Shown here piece by piece: positions 1 through 11,345 of a stretch of 64,000 bases of DNA. Source of the DNA: Polytrichum commune (taxonomy: Eukaryota > Streptophyta > Polytrichopsida > Polytrichales > Polytrichaceae); assembly GCA_950295325.1 (NCBI GenBank), contig OX485803.1, positions 58,729,554 to 58,793,553 of the forward strand, read 5' to 3'. The notes under the pieces were generated by a model that saw nothing but the letters and a program-made list of their open reading frames with translations, searched no databases and was not told the DNA's origin. The position numbers were made by a program, and so were the translations under genes. Every line of letters starts with the position of its first letter. Positions within the stretch are counted from its first letter, which is position 1.

Positions 1-949
1 AAGAAAATATTTTATTTATTTATAATAATCTATATGTAAACTTTGGTTTCCAACATTTTCACTTAGAACTGACATGCATGCCACTTGTTCGTGACCAAAA
101 TCACACAAGTCATTTCTACATGTGTATATAAGAGCAGGTCTACTTTGCATTATACCCACATTACACCCATATGAAACTTTGATTTTGATTTATTTCTAAG
201 TTCTTAACTAAGTTCAGGTGATTCAAAGCATTTGAACATCATCCTCACACATAAGTTTTCCTCAAACTATGTCACACGCCAGTCCTTGGAATTTGGTTGA
301 GACCAATTGAGTCCAACATGGAAACAACATTCTGCAACTACACCACATATTTCAAATAATGTGGATCCCTTACACATATGGTTCATAGTTAGGGTGCATC
401 ACATGCTTTTTTGAGAGTTTCTTAAAATCAGTTGGATACTTGAAAATTGATGTGATGGCCATCCATACACATTTCTTAAGTTGTGATCAGAATTGACGTT
501 GACTTTGAAATGAAATTGGCATACATCAAATTAAATACAGACTATGAATTCTCCAAAATCAGTGTGGGCCACACTAGGTATTTGAAACAAGCGGTATAAG
601 AAAAGCGAAATAGAGTGTCGTCTATGGTTAGTGATAAGCTTCTAAGTGGGTACCCAAGATTTGTCTCCTTCCCACTCAATGAATGCGTTGAGTTTGAGAA
701 ATAACCGGTTGAAGATCAAGACTTCAGGAAAATTACTGATCAGTTTTACAGAGGAATCTATAGAATGTACCTCGAATACACTTATAATAGCTTAAGAAAA
801 ACCAAAAGATGTCAACATGTAACTAGTTGGGATTTGGAAACACTAGGATCTTGACTGATTGTGCGCAAAAATCTCTCCGGACATTGTTCCCACTTTTTGA
901 TTTACGAGTGTGGACATAACTCATAGTGGATGTGTGTGCACACCAAACA
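1..949. other. Intergenic AT-rich sequence
   Basis: No gene is recognisable on either strand. The only structure seen is a dispersed repeat at 690-890, listed separately. Open frames here are short and lack coding character. Confidence 0.5.
690..890 (+). repeat. Dispersed repeat E, copy 1
   Basis: This stretch is clearly related to 27021-27183 in the same orientation. Shared blocks include GAGTTTGAGAAAT, GAGGAATCTATAGAAT, TGGAAACACTAGGAT and GGACATTGTTCC. The second copy lacks about 35 bases in the middle. No coding frame is shared, so this is an unclassified repeat. Confidence 0.6.
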
Positions 950-1173
950 CCACACTAAATATTGTATTTACTGTCACTTACTAATTGGAATTACGCAATG
1001 TTATACCTATTTGCCGTATATCTCAACTGATGTCAACAAAGGCGGAATTGGTTGTGTGGACATTATAGAACACTAACATCTTTACTTGGTAAACAAAATT
1101 ACATAAACTGTATGAAAAATGATGTTGTGTAACTCCAAGTAATAAGTGACACTAAATGCAATATTTAGTGTAG
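950..1173. mobile_element. MITE-like element, CTACACTAAAT family, short copy C
   Basis: The ends form an inverted repeat of about 35 bases. The left end reads CACACTAAATATTGTATT and the right end, reversed, CTACACTAAATATTGCATT; both continue into a GTCACTTA block. It is 224 bp long and noncoding. The same terminal motif bounds the elements at 2864-3247 and 47183-47540. No clean target duplication is visible, so the superfamily is unassigned. Confidence 0.6.
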
Positions 1174-2863
1174 ACTTCCAATTCCAACATAAAGTGCTTA
1201 AGATAATAAGCAGATTGAGAGGCTGATCACACTTACCACTTCTGGCACCATCCATCGACATCTCCAGCTCTAGTAGTGTGAAAAGTGGTGAGATGACATC
1301 TACATCTCAACATAATCCCTAGCAATTCCCCAGCTACAACCGGACGGAAACGTTGGTGTGAATGGGCCATGAGAGGCACCTCTTCCATCAGCCACTTGTG
1401 GTTTCAATTGGACTTCACAATAGTATCCCACAAACTTGTGGGCTTTCGAGTCCCCAGCCTGAGGATCTCGACTGTTTTATTTTATCATGAAACTATCCAT
1501 ATAGTATTCATATAGGACAATGTTGCTGTCTACTAGCCTAGTATTGGACTTGGACTGCAATATGGGCCCAAGAACTTAGATGTAACTTATTTCCATTGCG
1601 TATATACTAAACAAGTCACTTGTGGGGTCACTCTTGTGAATCTGGACAAGCATGTTCTGAAAATTTTGATGATTTTGTAGTCCAATATCTAGAAAACAGC
1701 ATAAATTTATGGAGGGAGGGAATTATTGTATATGAGCGTGCCAACGCAAAAGTCTTGAAATAGTATGTAGCCATGATTTTTTTTAAAGTTGATGTGACAA
1801 CCATACTTTAATTTTAAAAGACCCCAAATTAGTGTACTCGAGGTTATCTAAGATGAGTCATCAACAACTCTATAGGGGGTCAAGGTTTTTCTTATTTTTA
1901 TGTTGGATGGATGAGAGTTACGCTCGTATACAACAATTCCCTCTTTCCGAAATCAACCACACATGTCTGGTTCTTTGTAAAGTTTAAATAAAAAAAAATA
2001 GAGCATTTAGTACTATTTACAATCCAAATATGTGAAGTATTTTGACACATGAGAGCTGGAACTGATCTAGGGATAGGGAACCTACTTAGTGTTGAGGGAT
2101 GCTCTCAAGCAAGCTTTTATTGTTGAAGAGTGGAACTCTTTCTACCTCATGGGAAAGAAATTGACTTACCTTCATCTTCAGGACCTTTTCAGCTATGAAT
2201 GTGAAATATACTCGAGGCAATCATTGACCCACTGCAGCACAAAATCATTTTTGCTTACTGCATCTCAAATTATAGACTTATCATCGAAATCGGCCGGAGG
2301 TTGACTATCCCGATCTCTATAAATCATAGAGTATTCTAGATTTGCTCTCATAATGTATTTGAAAATGAGGCACATTGTGTATCGAAGTGCCCCCTCTATA
2401 ACGCCATTAGAGATAGGTTTCCTTCCCTAGTTCATAATATAATGTTAGACAGTCTCAAGTCTTTCTTCCAATTGGACCACCAAGTTGATATTAGCATGTA
2501 TCTCACGGAGACCACACCAACCAATCATGTTAAGAAATTAGCCTTTTTGACACCATCTTGACGTACATTTGTTCCATAAGTCTTTTGGCTTTCAGGAGTT
2601 AATATCCATTTCCGTTTCATTTCATTACAAACCTAGGAGAGGTAGTTTTCTATCACCAGGCTCCTACATACATGCTGCAATCTGCAGCTCTTACGAATCA
2701 TAAACTAACCGTTGACCAATGATCTGTGCACAACTGCATTTCAAATTTATTCCGCTAAACGACTCAACTTACCTTCATTTAAGTATGTAACAATTCTACA
2801 TAACTTAGTAGGCTTGGTTTTCTACATGAATAAGTTCAAGGAGACCACCTGCATGATACAGTA
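1174..2863. other. Intergenic sequence, no gene seen
   Basis: About 1.7 kb of AT-rich sequence. The frame at 2089-2304 (71 codons) resembles no family I know, has no splice context and begins at a non-ATG codon. I see no repeat structure. Confidence 0.4.
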
Positions 2864-3247
2864 CTACACTAAATTTTGTAGTGTCATATGGTCTTTTATG
2901 TCACTCTGGTAACTCTTCTAACGACACTTCTGATTTTCAAGTACTATCATCCCAACTTATATATGGTTCATCTAAATGCCAGCTATGAAAACAAAGTGTA
3001 ATACATTCTGCATCCCAACATTTCTGTAATGAAATATTGTCATAGATGAAATTGGATGCATTTTCACTTAGTAAGTGATAATTGTTGCAACATTGTAAAT
3101 CTACAATGCCCAAATTTCTTTACAAGGACAAATAATGAAAAATAATTCAAGTTTCACATTTAGTATTGGTGCACTTCACTAGCGGTTTACAATTATATTG
3201 AAGAGGACGAATAAAATTGGTGACACTAAATACAATATTGAGGGTAG
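2864..3247. mobile_element. MITE-like element, CTACACTAAAT family, copy A
   Basis: The left end begins CTACACTAAATTTTG and the right end, reversed, CTACCCTCAATATTG followed by TATTTAGTGTCACC. Internally it aligns over most of its length with the reverse complement of 47183-47540; shared blocks include TTTTATGTCACT and GTAAATCTA. It is 384 bp and noncoding. The left end abuts TA, but the right flank does not match, so no target duplication can be claimed. Confidence 0.65.
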
Positions 3248-3410
3248 CGAACATCGATCTTTCCCACATAAAAAATATTCTGATGTGGTGGAATTTGGAT
3301 GTATCTTAGCTATAAAATATACGAAGGTACATTCACATGTGTGGTGCCCTTTTTTTATTTTTTTTATTCTAAGGGATAGAAGGCCAAGAAGCCAACGCCA
3401 AGTGCATCAA

Positions 3411-3700
3411 GGGTGAGTTTCCATGTAGGTTGCTCACCCACTACATTCTAGAGAATAATGAGTCGGAGGTGTTTGCATGTACTTAAGCATAAGCTACCAT
3501 CCAATCATGTTCTAGCGGTATGTTAGGATGTGGAGGGTTGTGGCCACATGCCGCTAGACTTCCATGTGCTCACTAAAGAATCTTTAACCTACAAGTTCCG
3601 GTCACCGAAAGTTTGAAGGACCTAGTTTTAGAAGGACGAGGAGGTTAATACTGTAGGTTCATAGCTGGTTCGACACATGTTAGCCGAATAATTAATCAAA
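3411..3700 (+). repeat. Left terminal inverted repeat of the 4.46-kb transposon
   Basis: Begins GGGTGAGTTTCCAT, continues through TAGGTTGCTC, and shows a second matching block, GTAGGTTCATAGCTGG, near 3653-3668. The reverse complement occupies 7690-7870. Confidence 0.75.
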
Positions 3701-4000
3701 GTGGAAAAATTGCATTCGGCTAAAAAAAGAAAAAAATCAACTTTTGCTACAATTTAAAAGAAAATCGGCTATAAGTAAGAATGTACATGTGAAATTTATT
3801 CAATTATTACAAATGAATGTTTTCTCATTCTCAAAAATATTCAAATGCCTTAAAATTTGATGTTTTTTAACCTAATTGCAGAAGAGGTGACGGCTTAGTT
3901 GAACTTAACCTAAACCTACTTACCCTAATTAGGGTTTGAGGCTCCTTTGAACACTCTTTTCATGTCTTTGAGCTTTGAAGTGTGTTTGGTGAAATTTTGA

Positions 4001-5890
4001 GTGTTCCCGTTGCTTTGCTTGTTTGAGCTTTTAGTTCAAGTCAAAATGACAAAGTCAAAGACTTTGAGTAGTATTTTCATGTCAATTTCCAAAGAAGAGA
4101 TGCAACAGTCAGTGGTACGTGATTTTGAGACTCTAAAGACTAAGATGGATGAGGAAGCGGCTTTGCAAGTAGAAGTGGTGAAGCGTCCAGTTGGAAGGCC
4201 ACGAGGCACATTGGAGGCAACGTTGTTGACTCCTAAAGTGAAAGAAGAGGAGCCAACTTCCAAAAAGCTCAAGGTTAGGGGTCATTACACTAATTGGTTT
4301 GAGCCTTTTCTTTGGGATCCCATTTATGTTGTTGTTAGAAAACATAGAAACATCAACAATGCATGGAAGTACTTGAAGATGATGTACAAGAAACCGGGAG
4401 AGAGCTATGGCACTTATGAGAAGCTTGCTAGAAGTATGTATGAGTGGTTCACATCTACAGGAGAACTCAAAGATGCTTACAAGAAGTATGTAGATGAAGG
4501 ATCTTCCCATTTCCATGGAGGAAACCAACATTGTCCTATTCTATCAAATCATCAAGAATTAAAGGAAGCTATCATTGAGATGCTACATGCACATAGGAAG
4601 GCGGGACAACTTCTCTATGCAAGATCAATCCGCAATCTCATCATCCCCTTTATTCAAAAGAGGGCTCCAGATCTATTTGTTCAAGAAAGCTCAACTTCAT
4701 TCAAGGTATCACTTAGTTGGGTGAAGGCATTTGCTAGAAAAGAGTTAAATTGGTCTTTTAGAAAAGCTACTACAGCAGCAAGCAAATTACCAAAAGATTG
4801 GGAGCTACAAAGTTTAAAGATGACCCAACGGATAGCCTACTTGGTTAAGTGCTACAATGTCCTATGTGAGTTAGTGGTAAACACAGATCAGACCGCAGTC
4901 CATCTTGTTCCAACAAGTGGAATAAAAACTTGGGAAGAGAAAGGATCTAAACATGTGGCTGTGATTGGAATTGAAGACAAAAGACAAGTTACAGTAGCGG
5001 TTTCATCTTCATTACCGGGTAACATCTTACCTTTTCAAGTCATTTTCACAGGAACAACAAGTAGGAGTTTACCTCTTATGAACCTAGGTCGGAAAACGTG
5101 TGAAAAAACTGGGTGGCACATCACACACACTAGCAACCATTGGTCTAATCTTGACTCTTGCAAGGCATTTGTTGAAGGGATACTTCAACCCTACAGACTC
5201 AAACAAATAGAGATTTTTTGACTCCCCATCCATACTCCTCTTATTTGGTTGATTGGCTGCTGGTCCGTTCATACCTCTATAACGTTTCTTACATGGTTGA
5301 AATTGACTCATCCCTTAGTGAAAACAATATTTGCACACGTGTTTTTATAGCCAGCAGATGTTATCATCTAACGACCTTTCAAGCATGCCTTTCGAATCCA
5401 ATACGATAAATGAAGCATAAATCAAATATCTCAACAATTAGATTCAGGGGAGGAATAAAACATCAAGCTCGATTCTAAGCTAAGTGTTTTAAAACCTCTC
5501 CTATGTTCATGGTTGTATGAGGTTTGGTTTAGCATTCACAAAAAATGAATGGTACAAATTGGATGGGAACAATGTAGCATTGCTAAAGCTTTTCAACATG
5601 ATTTTCAAGACGATGCCTTGTGCACAAATTTATTAATACCATTTTTCAAGGAGGAAGCAACCCAAATAGAAGAAGTTACAAACAAGGACGACACAATAGA
5701 AGACATGGAGCCGGATACTTGCATTACAACAATCATGCAAGAGTCGTTAGAAAGGGCAGCTGAGATCAGCCGTTTATATGGAGCTCGAATTTCATCTCTA
5801 AAGGACGCAGCTAGAAAAATGTATGTTCAATCTGCACAAAAAAAAAAATCTTTTGGAAGGTTCCGATGTACAAACATCTGCAGGATTTAA
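4001..5890 (+). pseudogene. DDE_1 (pogo/CENP-B-like) transposase, decayed
   Basis: The first 406 codons (4001-5221) are open. They contain an AT-hook-like KRPVGRPRGT near residue 62, a CENP-B/Tc5-type helix-turn-helix region (around residues 200-275) ending in WSFRKATTAASKLP, then the start of the DDE catalytic core with VVNTDQTAV (first Asp) and a typical GNILPFQVIFTG segment. The frame stops at 5219-5221. The second catalytic Asp region lies in another frame near 5250-5400 and contains stops. A C-terminal piece with acidic linker reads on at 5549-5890 and begins GWEQCSIAKAFQ. The enzyme would cut and rejoin its own ends, but with the core broken it cannot be active. The family assignment rests on motif recognition; a related DDE superfamily is possible. 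Confidence 0.75.
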
Positions 5891-7689
5891 TGGAATGTTT
5901 TGGGGCTGATTGCATTGATGATGTTTTTGCTGTGCAGAGGTTGTGCAAACCCTAACGAACACATTCCAGGGCCAAACTTCATATCCCATATGGCCGAATC
6001 CCCACCACCACCACCACAACAATAAGAATCTGAACCTCCGCATCAACAATAACTCCTCCTCCAACATCACAACCACAACAATCTTTAACCTCTGCATCAT
6101 CTGCAAGTTCACCTAGATCTGCAGCAGTTTCATCTCCTACAAATCTCACACAAAATACTGTAACCACATACAACCTCGGTGGTCTGAGCAATATGTGGTC
6201 TGAGCAGTATAGAAAGCCTGCAAGTAGAGCACCGCAACACAAATTCATAGATGTTCAAAACATCATCACCAATAGCAACTCATCCCGTGAAGATTCTAAG
6301 TATACACACCTACATTGTCTCTGAGGGGCTAAGGTAAAAGCATCTGGAACCCTTATTTGTGTGTGGCATGCAAGCAACCCCATGATTAAACCATGATCAA
6401 AGAAGCTTAAGCTTGACAATTGACTAGGGTAAAGAAGGACATTGTGGTTGCAATGAGATTTCGAAGTTCAACTTGAGATGTGGCACATGCATTAGTCGTG
6501 AAAGATCCCCCAACACAGATTCGCACGAAGGACGCAAGAAGATTCGGCAATGAAGGAGGGTATCCTTCGATGCCAATACGAGGAGGAGGATCATCTAGCT
6601 GCGGAGGGGGATTGAGCTGCTGCGGCGGAGGAGGATCGATGTAACAGTCAGATCGATGCCTGGGTTTGAGGTGGTATTGTCTTGCAGATACTCCTCGAAA
6701 TTTGTTTGATTTTCACGTGCTAGTGTCAAGTCAGTAACCTGCCACAGTAAACCATCACCAATGTCAGAACATATTGCCTCACTACTGGAGGATAGACCTT
6801 CAAATTGGATTTCCTTCCATTCGGTGAAGGTTTAACCCTCCCAAGTATATATCATACCCCATTCAGCAGCCCAAAAGATGTCTACAGAGTAGAGCACAAA
6901 CATACCATGCCCTCCATCTTTGATGTAAACTGCCCTCCGCACTATTGTTTCAACTTGGTCAAAATGTTGCGCTCATGGTCATCATTGGCACTCTTGTCGA
7001 AGAGTAGTCTTCTAGCCAATTTCTTCCTGTAATAAGTGCACATCAGATATTAATATCTGCAGAGGATGATGTTACAAATGGAGCCACACTTGGTACTGAA
7101 TATGATTTCAGATTGATGACATGAACCACTGAACTCGCAACTTCCACTTGTATGCTTTGTGACATATAGATGTTTACTACCTGTAAGCATTCAGGTCTTC
7201 AGCTATATGAAACCAACAAAGAACTTGGAAAAACAAAAAGATTAGACGATGGTCACCTGTAAAACTCTGCAAACAGGTCTTTGTCACTGATGTATGCAAG
7301 GAGTTTTACAACCTGCGGAGGAGGATCGAGCTGCGGAGGAGGAGTTGCGAGATTCCTCAGCTCTCACAGCCGAGGCTCACCTAATTTCGCTCCCCTGATT
7401 TCGAGGCGTTCTTTAGTTATGTGTTGTGATTCCGAGGCGCTTATGCTTAAAATAGAGAAGCTCTTACATATTCGTTTGTGACCAGGCTGTTACATTTGTT
7501 TTTAGTGTGGAATGTGCTTCACAAGTGCAAAGTACCTTTTGATGTGACTTGGTGCCTTTTAATTTATTACGGCATCAAGAACATAAATTTGTGTATTTAT
7601 AATTTAGTTCGTCATATGTTGACTTTGATTTCAAAGGATTTCAACAACATTAAGTGATAATTTCCAAAAAAAATCGACTTTTTTTTTTT
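5891..7689. other. Noncoding interior of the DNA transposon
   Basis: Sequence between the transposase relic and the right inverted repeat. It includes a CAC/CAA-rich stretch (about 6000-6100) and GGAGGAGGATC-type purine-rich blocks that recur at 6585-6640 and 7315-7345. I recognise no gene in it. Confidence 0.4.
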
Positions 7690-7870
7690 GAATTATTTAG
7701 TGTCGGACCAGCTATGAACCTACGGTAGTTGGGCCTAAATTTGAGAAGTTGGGAGTAGCTAGTTGGCTCACATGAATCCTACCCCACCATATTCCCTCTA
7801 CCAGTTGAGCGGGTTTGTTGTTATTCACAACAAAATATGATGGACGAGCAACCTAAATGGAAACTCACCC
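7690..7870 (-). repeat. Right terminal inverted repeat of the 4.46-kb transposon
   Basis: The end reads GGAAACTCACCC, the reverse complement of the left end, with one mismatch in the outer 25 bases. The internal block at about 7707-7722 matches the left copy at 3653-3668. Confidence 0.75.
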
Positions 7871-8091
7871 TAAGAAGCAAAGAAGACGTGTCCACTATGA
7901 GGAGAGTTGGGGCCCTCCGAACACGCCACATTGCCACGTAAAAAGTAACAAAGACCAAAGAAACATGGACCTTGTCCATGACAACCCGCCAAAAGCCTCC
8001 TAACGAAGGACCACCCCCACCTTACTGGCCAAGGACAACCCTCAAACCACTGAGAAACAAACCAAAGTGACCGATGACCTACATCCATTGC
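7871..8091 (-). other. LINE fragment B, 3' UTR piece
   Basis: Blocks such as AAGGACCACCCCCACC, GGCCAAGGACA and AACCACTGAGAAACAAACC correspond in order to 49830-50010 of the full-length LINE. The piece lies between the DNA transposon and the LTR insertion. Its last five bases, ATTGC, are the left copy of the LTR target duplication. Confidence 0.7.
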
Positions 8092-10812
8092 TGTGAGGCC
8101 AAAACCCCCACCCTTAAGCGTTCGTAGTCCGAGTAGTGGGTTTGGGCTCACATTCTTCCGTGGCATTGGCCTTGGGCTTGGATGAGTCCTTTGATGACTC
8201 AAGTGTCCAATTCCTTGCCTTGTACGCGCAAGCCCAAGTGGATATTCCCCTTTTCCTTTTACCATTGGTCACCTTTACTTCCCTTGGGTCCTTGAGCTCC
8301 TCACTAGGCTTAGTTGTTGAGTCCATGGTGCAAGGATCAACTCTTCATGTGATTTTGGGTCTAAGTTACTCCACATGCCAATCCATGAATGTGAAACAAC
8401 TCATTTTTATTACGAGGTCATCAATGCGAAGTATTAACAAATACTTTTCACATCACATTACCCCCGTCACGCCACACAACTCAATCAAATGTCAATCCAC
8501 TCCTAATTTCTACAATGGTTGCACTCCTCAATTCTCCTACTACACTCTAAATGCATAGAGGACAAGCCCTCTTGTGCCTTGGGGAAGGCCCACTAATCAA
8601 GAGGTAGTGGAAACCATCCCTCAAGACGTACACACTTAAATCACTTAGCTCCTAGCTTAGTTATCCTAAGCTAATTGGGTGGGCAAGCTATTAACTTGAC
8701 CAATTCAACTCCAAAAGTCACGCCGATTGTTTTCCCTAATACCTCTTGCCTAATCAGATCCGTGGGGCCATACATCTCTCCAACAGAAAAATGCCGCAAA
8801 GAATTATTCTACGTTGTTCGACGGGTGGACCGGCCCGTCGACCGCCTGTCATTACCCGTCAATTTCTCCTGTGCGGCGCCCTTTCGGTCGGATACCCTGG
8901 TCCTTCGCCAGGAACGACCAACAGCTGCTGTCTCAAGCCTGAGAGCCCCTCCAGCTTACCCAGCCTCTCCTCTTCAGCGCAGTTCGACCCTCCAGTCCTT
9001 TGTTGTGAGGCCAGAGTTCCCAAACTCCGATAACCTGGCTCGCAGTGTCTGTGTGTGACCGCCAACCTCACAGCCCTCAATCCACCTTACCGCTTCTGAT
9101 TCATTTTTCTCTTTACAAGATCGACGACCCTTAGGTACTGCCAGGATTCTCTCTTGAAGCACAATGCGACAATTCGTTAGATGCTGGCTTCATTTTGTGG
9201 TGCTCTGTGTCACACCGAGAGCCAGGGGCTCTCTCTTGCCGAAATCCTGATCGACGCAACATGCAACCAAAATGACGAGCTGCAGCCAATCGTAATTTCA
9301 AGCGTCAACGCATTGACAACTCACAGCCAGAGTTTTCTCAGCCTCATGTCCTAGCAATCCCAATTCGAGTTGGTCAATCCAGCTTCGCAGAGTTTTGGAC
9401 AACCCAGTCGACCTCCCCTGCCTTCGCTCCCTTTCTGGCCGAATTCACCTCCTTCCGAGCTCGGACCGAGCTACACTCTGGCTCGCCAGCCACCCCTGTT
9501 CCGATTTCAATGCTGCTTGCTGAGATTCACTTTGCCACCGCTTATGGTCACCCCTCTGGCACCCCCATTCCTCCTAGCCAATTCGCTCCAGAAGCCTTCA
9601 AAAGCATTTCGCCACTGAACCTCGCCTTTCCTCTGTTTTCTGACAGTCATTTTTTCTTTGTTTTCGGCTAACTCCTCCCAGCCAAGGCACTCCTTCTCAT
9701 CATTTTCTCAGCTCTCCAGATTCTATCCCGTAAGGTGGTAGCTGCACAATTCCCAGACACTGACCATTTTTATGTAATGATATTCTGTTGTTTTAGTCAG
9801 CAAGTACCTTCCCTGCCTAGTGACCTCCGCATGGTTTTCTCTCACTGAGAGAGCAAAATCAACTCCCACGACAATTGGCCAGGGGCTTTCCCCTCATTTC
9901 CCTAGGAGCTTCCACCACTGTTTCAAGTGGAGAGAGAGTGAGATTAATTCCCCCACACACACATCCTCAAGGGGAGAAAGAAAATGTGTCTAGAGCATAA
10001 CTAACCATACTAGTCCACATCACTAATTTCCTACACTTTCCTACTAATCAACACATGTTGTTCGTGATTCTAAGAGCTCACTCCCTTGAGAGTACTTGAG
10101 AGAGAGAGACTAACTAACCACACTAACCAACCCCACTAATTTCCCACACATTGCCTCTAAGTACAAGAGTTTTTCATACCAACTAAGTCACCTCCTATCA
10201 TGAGCTCTAAGAGCTTCACTTCCTAACATCAACAAGAGAGAGAGAGAATGAGGGCCATCCCCCACCTTACTTCGGACCCCCTTGAGAGAGCCCAACCCAA
10301 ACATAGCCTTAGCCACTTTCCGCCGCCACAACTTTCTCCCCTTACCTTCCCAAATTGTCACTCACGACTTTAATTCAAATCACGATGCCTAAGTCACAAT
10401 TTGATTGGTGCTTTTGAAATTTGCTTATCCTCCACCTTGCATTCCCCTTTTGCATTTCTCCATTAAGTGGCCACGATGAGGTGGTCCACTTGTGCGCTCA
10501 ATGTGATCCTCCATTCATCCCAATTCGAATGCACTTGCCTCTTGAGTCACCTTGGTCGTCTCCATCCATTTGTACTAGCCTACTCACTAACTACTTGATC
10601 TAAGCCTTTCCTATCTACCCTACTTCACTCCAATCCTTTCCTAAGGTAAAAACACAATGACTTGCTCATCTCCTAGCCTCTTACCATATTGTACTTCTAA
10701 GACTAACATTTCACTCTTTTCATATTTTTGTGAAGTGACATACCACTTCAAAGCACACTAACTAATAATTTCAAATGCTAAGACTAAATGTGGGCACCCT
10801 TTTGGGCTCACA
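8092..10812. mobile_element. Solo-LTR-like insertion 1, duplication ATTGC
   Basis: The insert begins TGTGAGGCCAAAA and ends TTTTGGGCTCACA, giving TG...CA ends in inverted match. ATTGC lies immediately outside on both sides (8087-8091 and 10813-10817), and the LINE sequence resumes after it. Both ends resemble the element at 12964-14852: the start shares AAACCCCCACCCTTA and TAGTCCG, and the end shares AATG-TAAGA, ATGTG-GCAC and GGGCTCACA. No gag, pol or internal region is visible, so a solo LTR is the simplest reading. At 2.7 kb it is long, and a noncoding LARD-like element is possible. Short frames inside (for example 8675-9058) have no recognisable product. Confidence 0.8.
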
Positions 10813-11345
10813 ATTGCCATTTCCAATTCCAAGTGACTCTCATCCTATCTCTTCTACAAAGGACATTTCTAGCCCCCCAAGTTTGGTCGAAACCTTTGAG
10901 GAAGGCCTTGGCCGAGTAGGCACTAATTGTAACCAATTTAACCACCCTAGCCCAAGCCATCTTGGCATACATAATGAGGTCATCCCAAATAAGGTGTTTA
11001 ACCTTGGATTCATGCCATTATGTTTTCGGCTATTTACCCTATCATTACACTCAATCCATATCGTCCAAAGCATGATGCCAGGAAGGAGGTGCCAAATTTT
11101 GATTTCCTTAACAAAGTCCTTAGAGATTCTTTCGCCAAAGAGAGCTTGTTTCTAATCACAACTATCATAGTTGCATGTTCTAACCCCACAAAGCTTGTGC
11201 ATGATAAACGTCGCCTATCGCCACACTCTTTGGGCTTGGGTGTAGTCCCGGAACATGTGTGGTGTCTCAAGATGAAGGTAGAAGGTGTTAAAACCAACAC
11301 CTATAAACGCCTCCAAATTGCCAACACTCTACTACTTTGAACCGT
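10813..11345 (-). pseudogene. LINE ORF2 C-terminal fragment (zf-RVT region)
   Basis: On the minus strand, broken frames match the end of the full-length LINE ORF2. MLWTIWIECNDRV corresponds to its TLWTIWVERNDKV, ATFIMHKLCGVRT to its ATYIMHELCGIRT, and an ETPHMFRD stretch has the usual ET..H.F.DC spacing of the zf-RVT domain. Several stops and frame changes are present. This is the remaining coding part of LINE fragment B. Confidence 0.75.

Larger units (their letters stand above)
3411..7870 (+). mobile_element. DNA transposon with long inverted repeats and pogo-like transposase
   Basis: The left end starts GGGTGAGTTTCCAT and the right end is its reverse complement; the first 25 bases differ at one position. 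Similarity resumes further in at the block GTAGGTTCATAGCTGG (left about 3653, right about 7722 reversed), so the inverted repeats are 150-300 bp with an internal gap. Between them lies a decayed DDE_1-type transposase at 4001-5890. The flanks rejoin as LINE 3' UTR sequence, which proves insertion. Flanks read CAA left and TAA right, so the target duplication is at most imperfect. Length is 4.46 kb. Confidence 0.8.
3350..11345 (-). mobile_element. LINE fragment B, interrupted by two later insertions
   Basis: Three separated pieces line up in order with the 3' end of the full-length LINE at 49764-57170. They are 3350-3410 (T-rich run, which is the poly(A) tail on the minus strand, then the CCAACGCC tail motif), 7871-8091 (3' UTR, with ACCACCCCCACC and GGCCAAGGACA) and 10813 to about 11345 (end of ORF2, zf-RVT region). 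The gaps are exactly the DNA transposon 3411-7870 and the LTR 8092-10812. The 5' part of the LINE is missing. The boundary near 11345 is where similarity fades, not a proven end. Confidence 0.75.

Noticed and set aside
8675-9618. Cluster of open frames of 80-127 codons in GC-richer sequence.
   Set aside because: They lie inside the LTR insert, overlap each other and show no gag or pol motif.
3333-11265. ACATGTGTGGTG-C beside the poly(T) at 3350 nearly repeats near 11254-11267, looking like a LINE target duplication.
   Set aside because: LINE-derived coding similarity continues past 11267 to about 11345, so the second copy lies inside the element.
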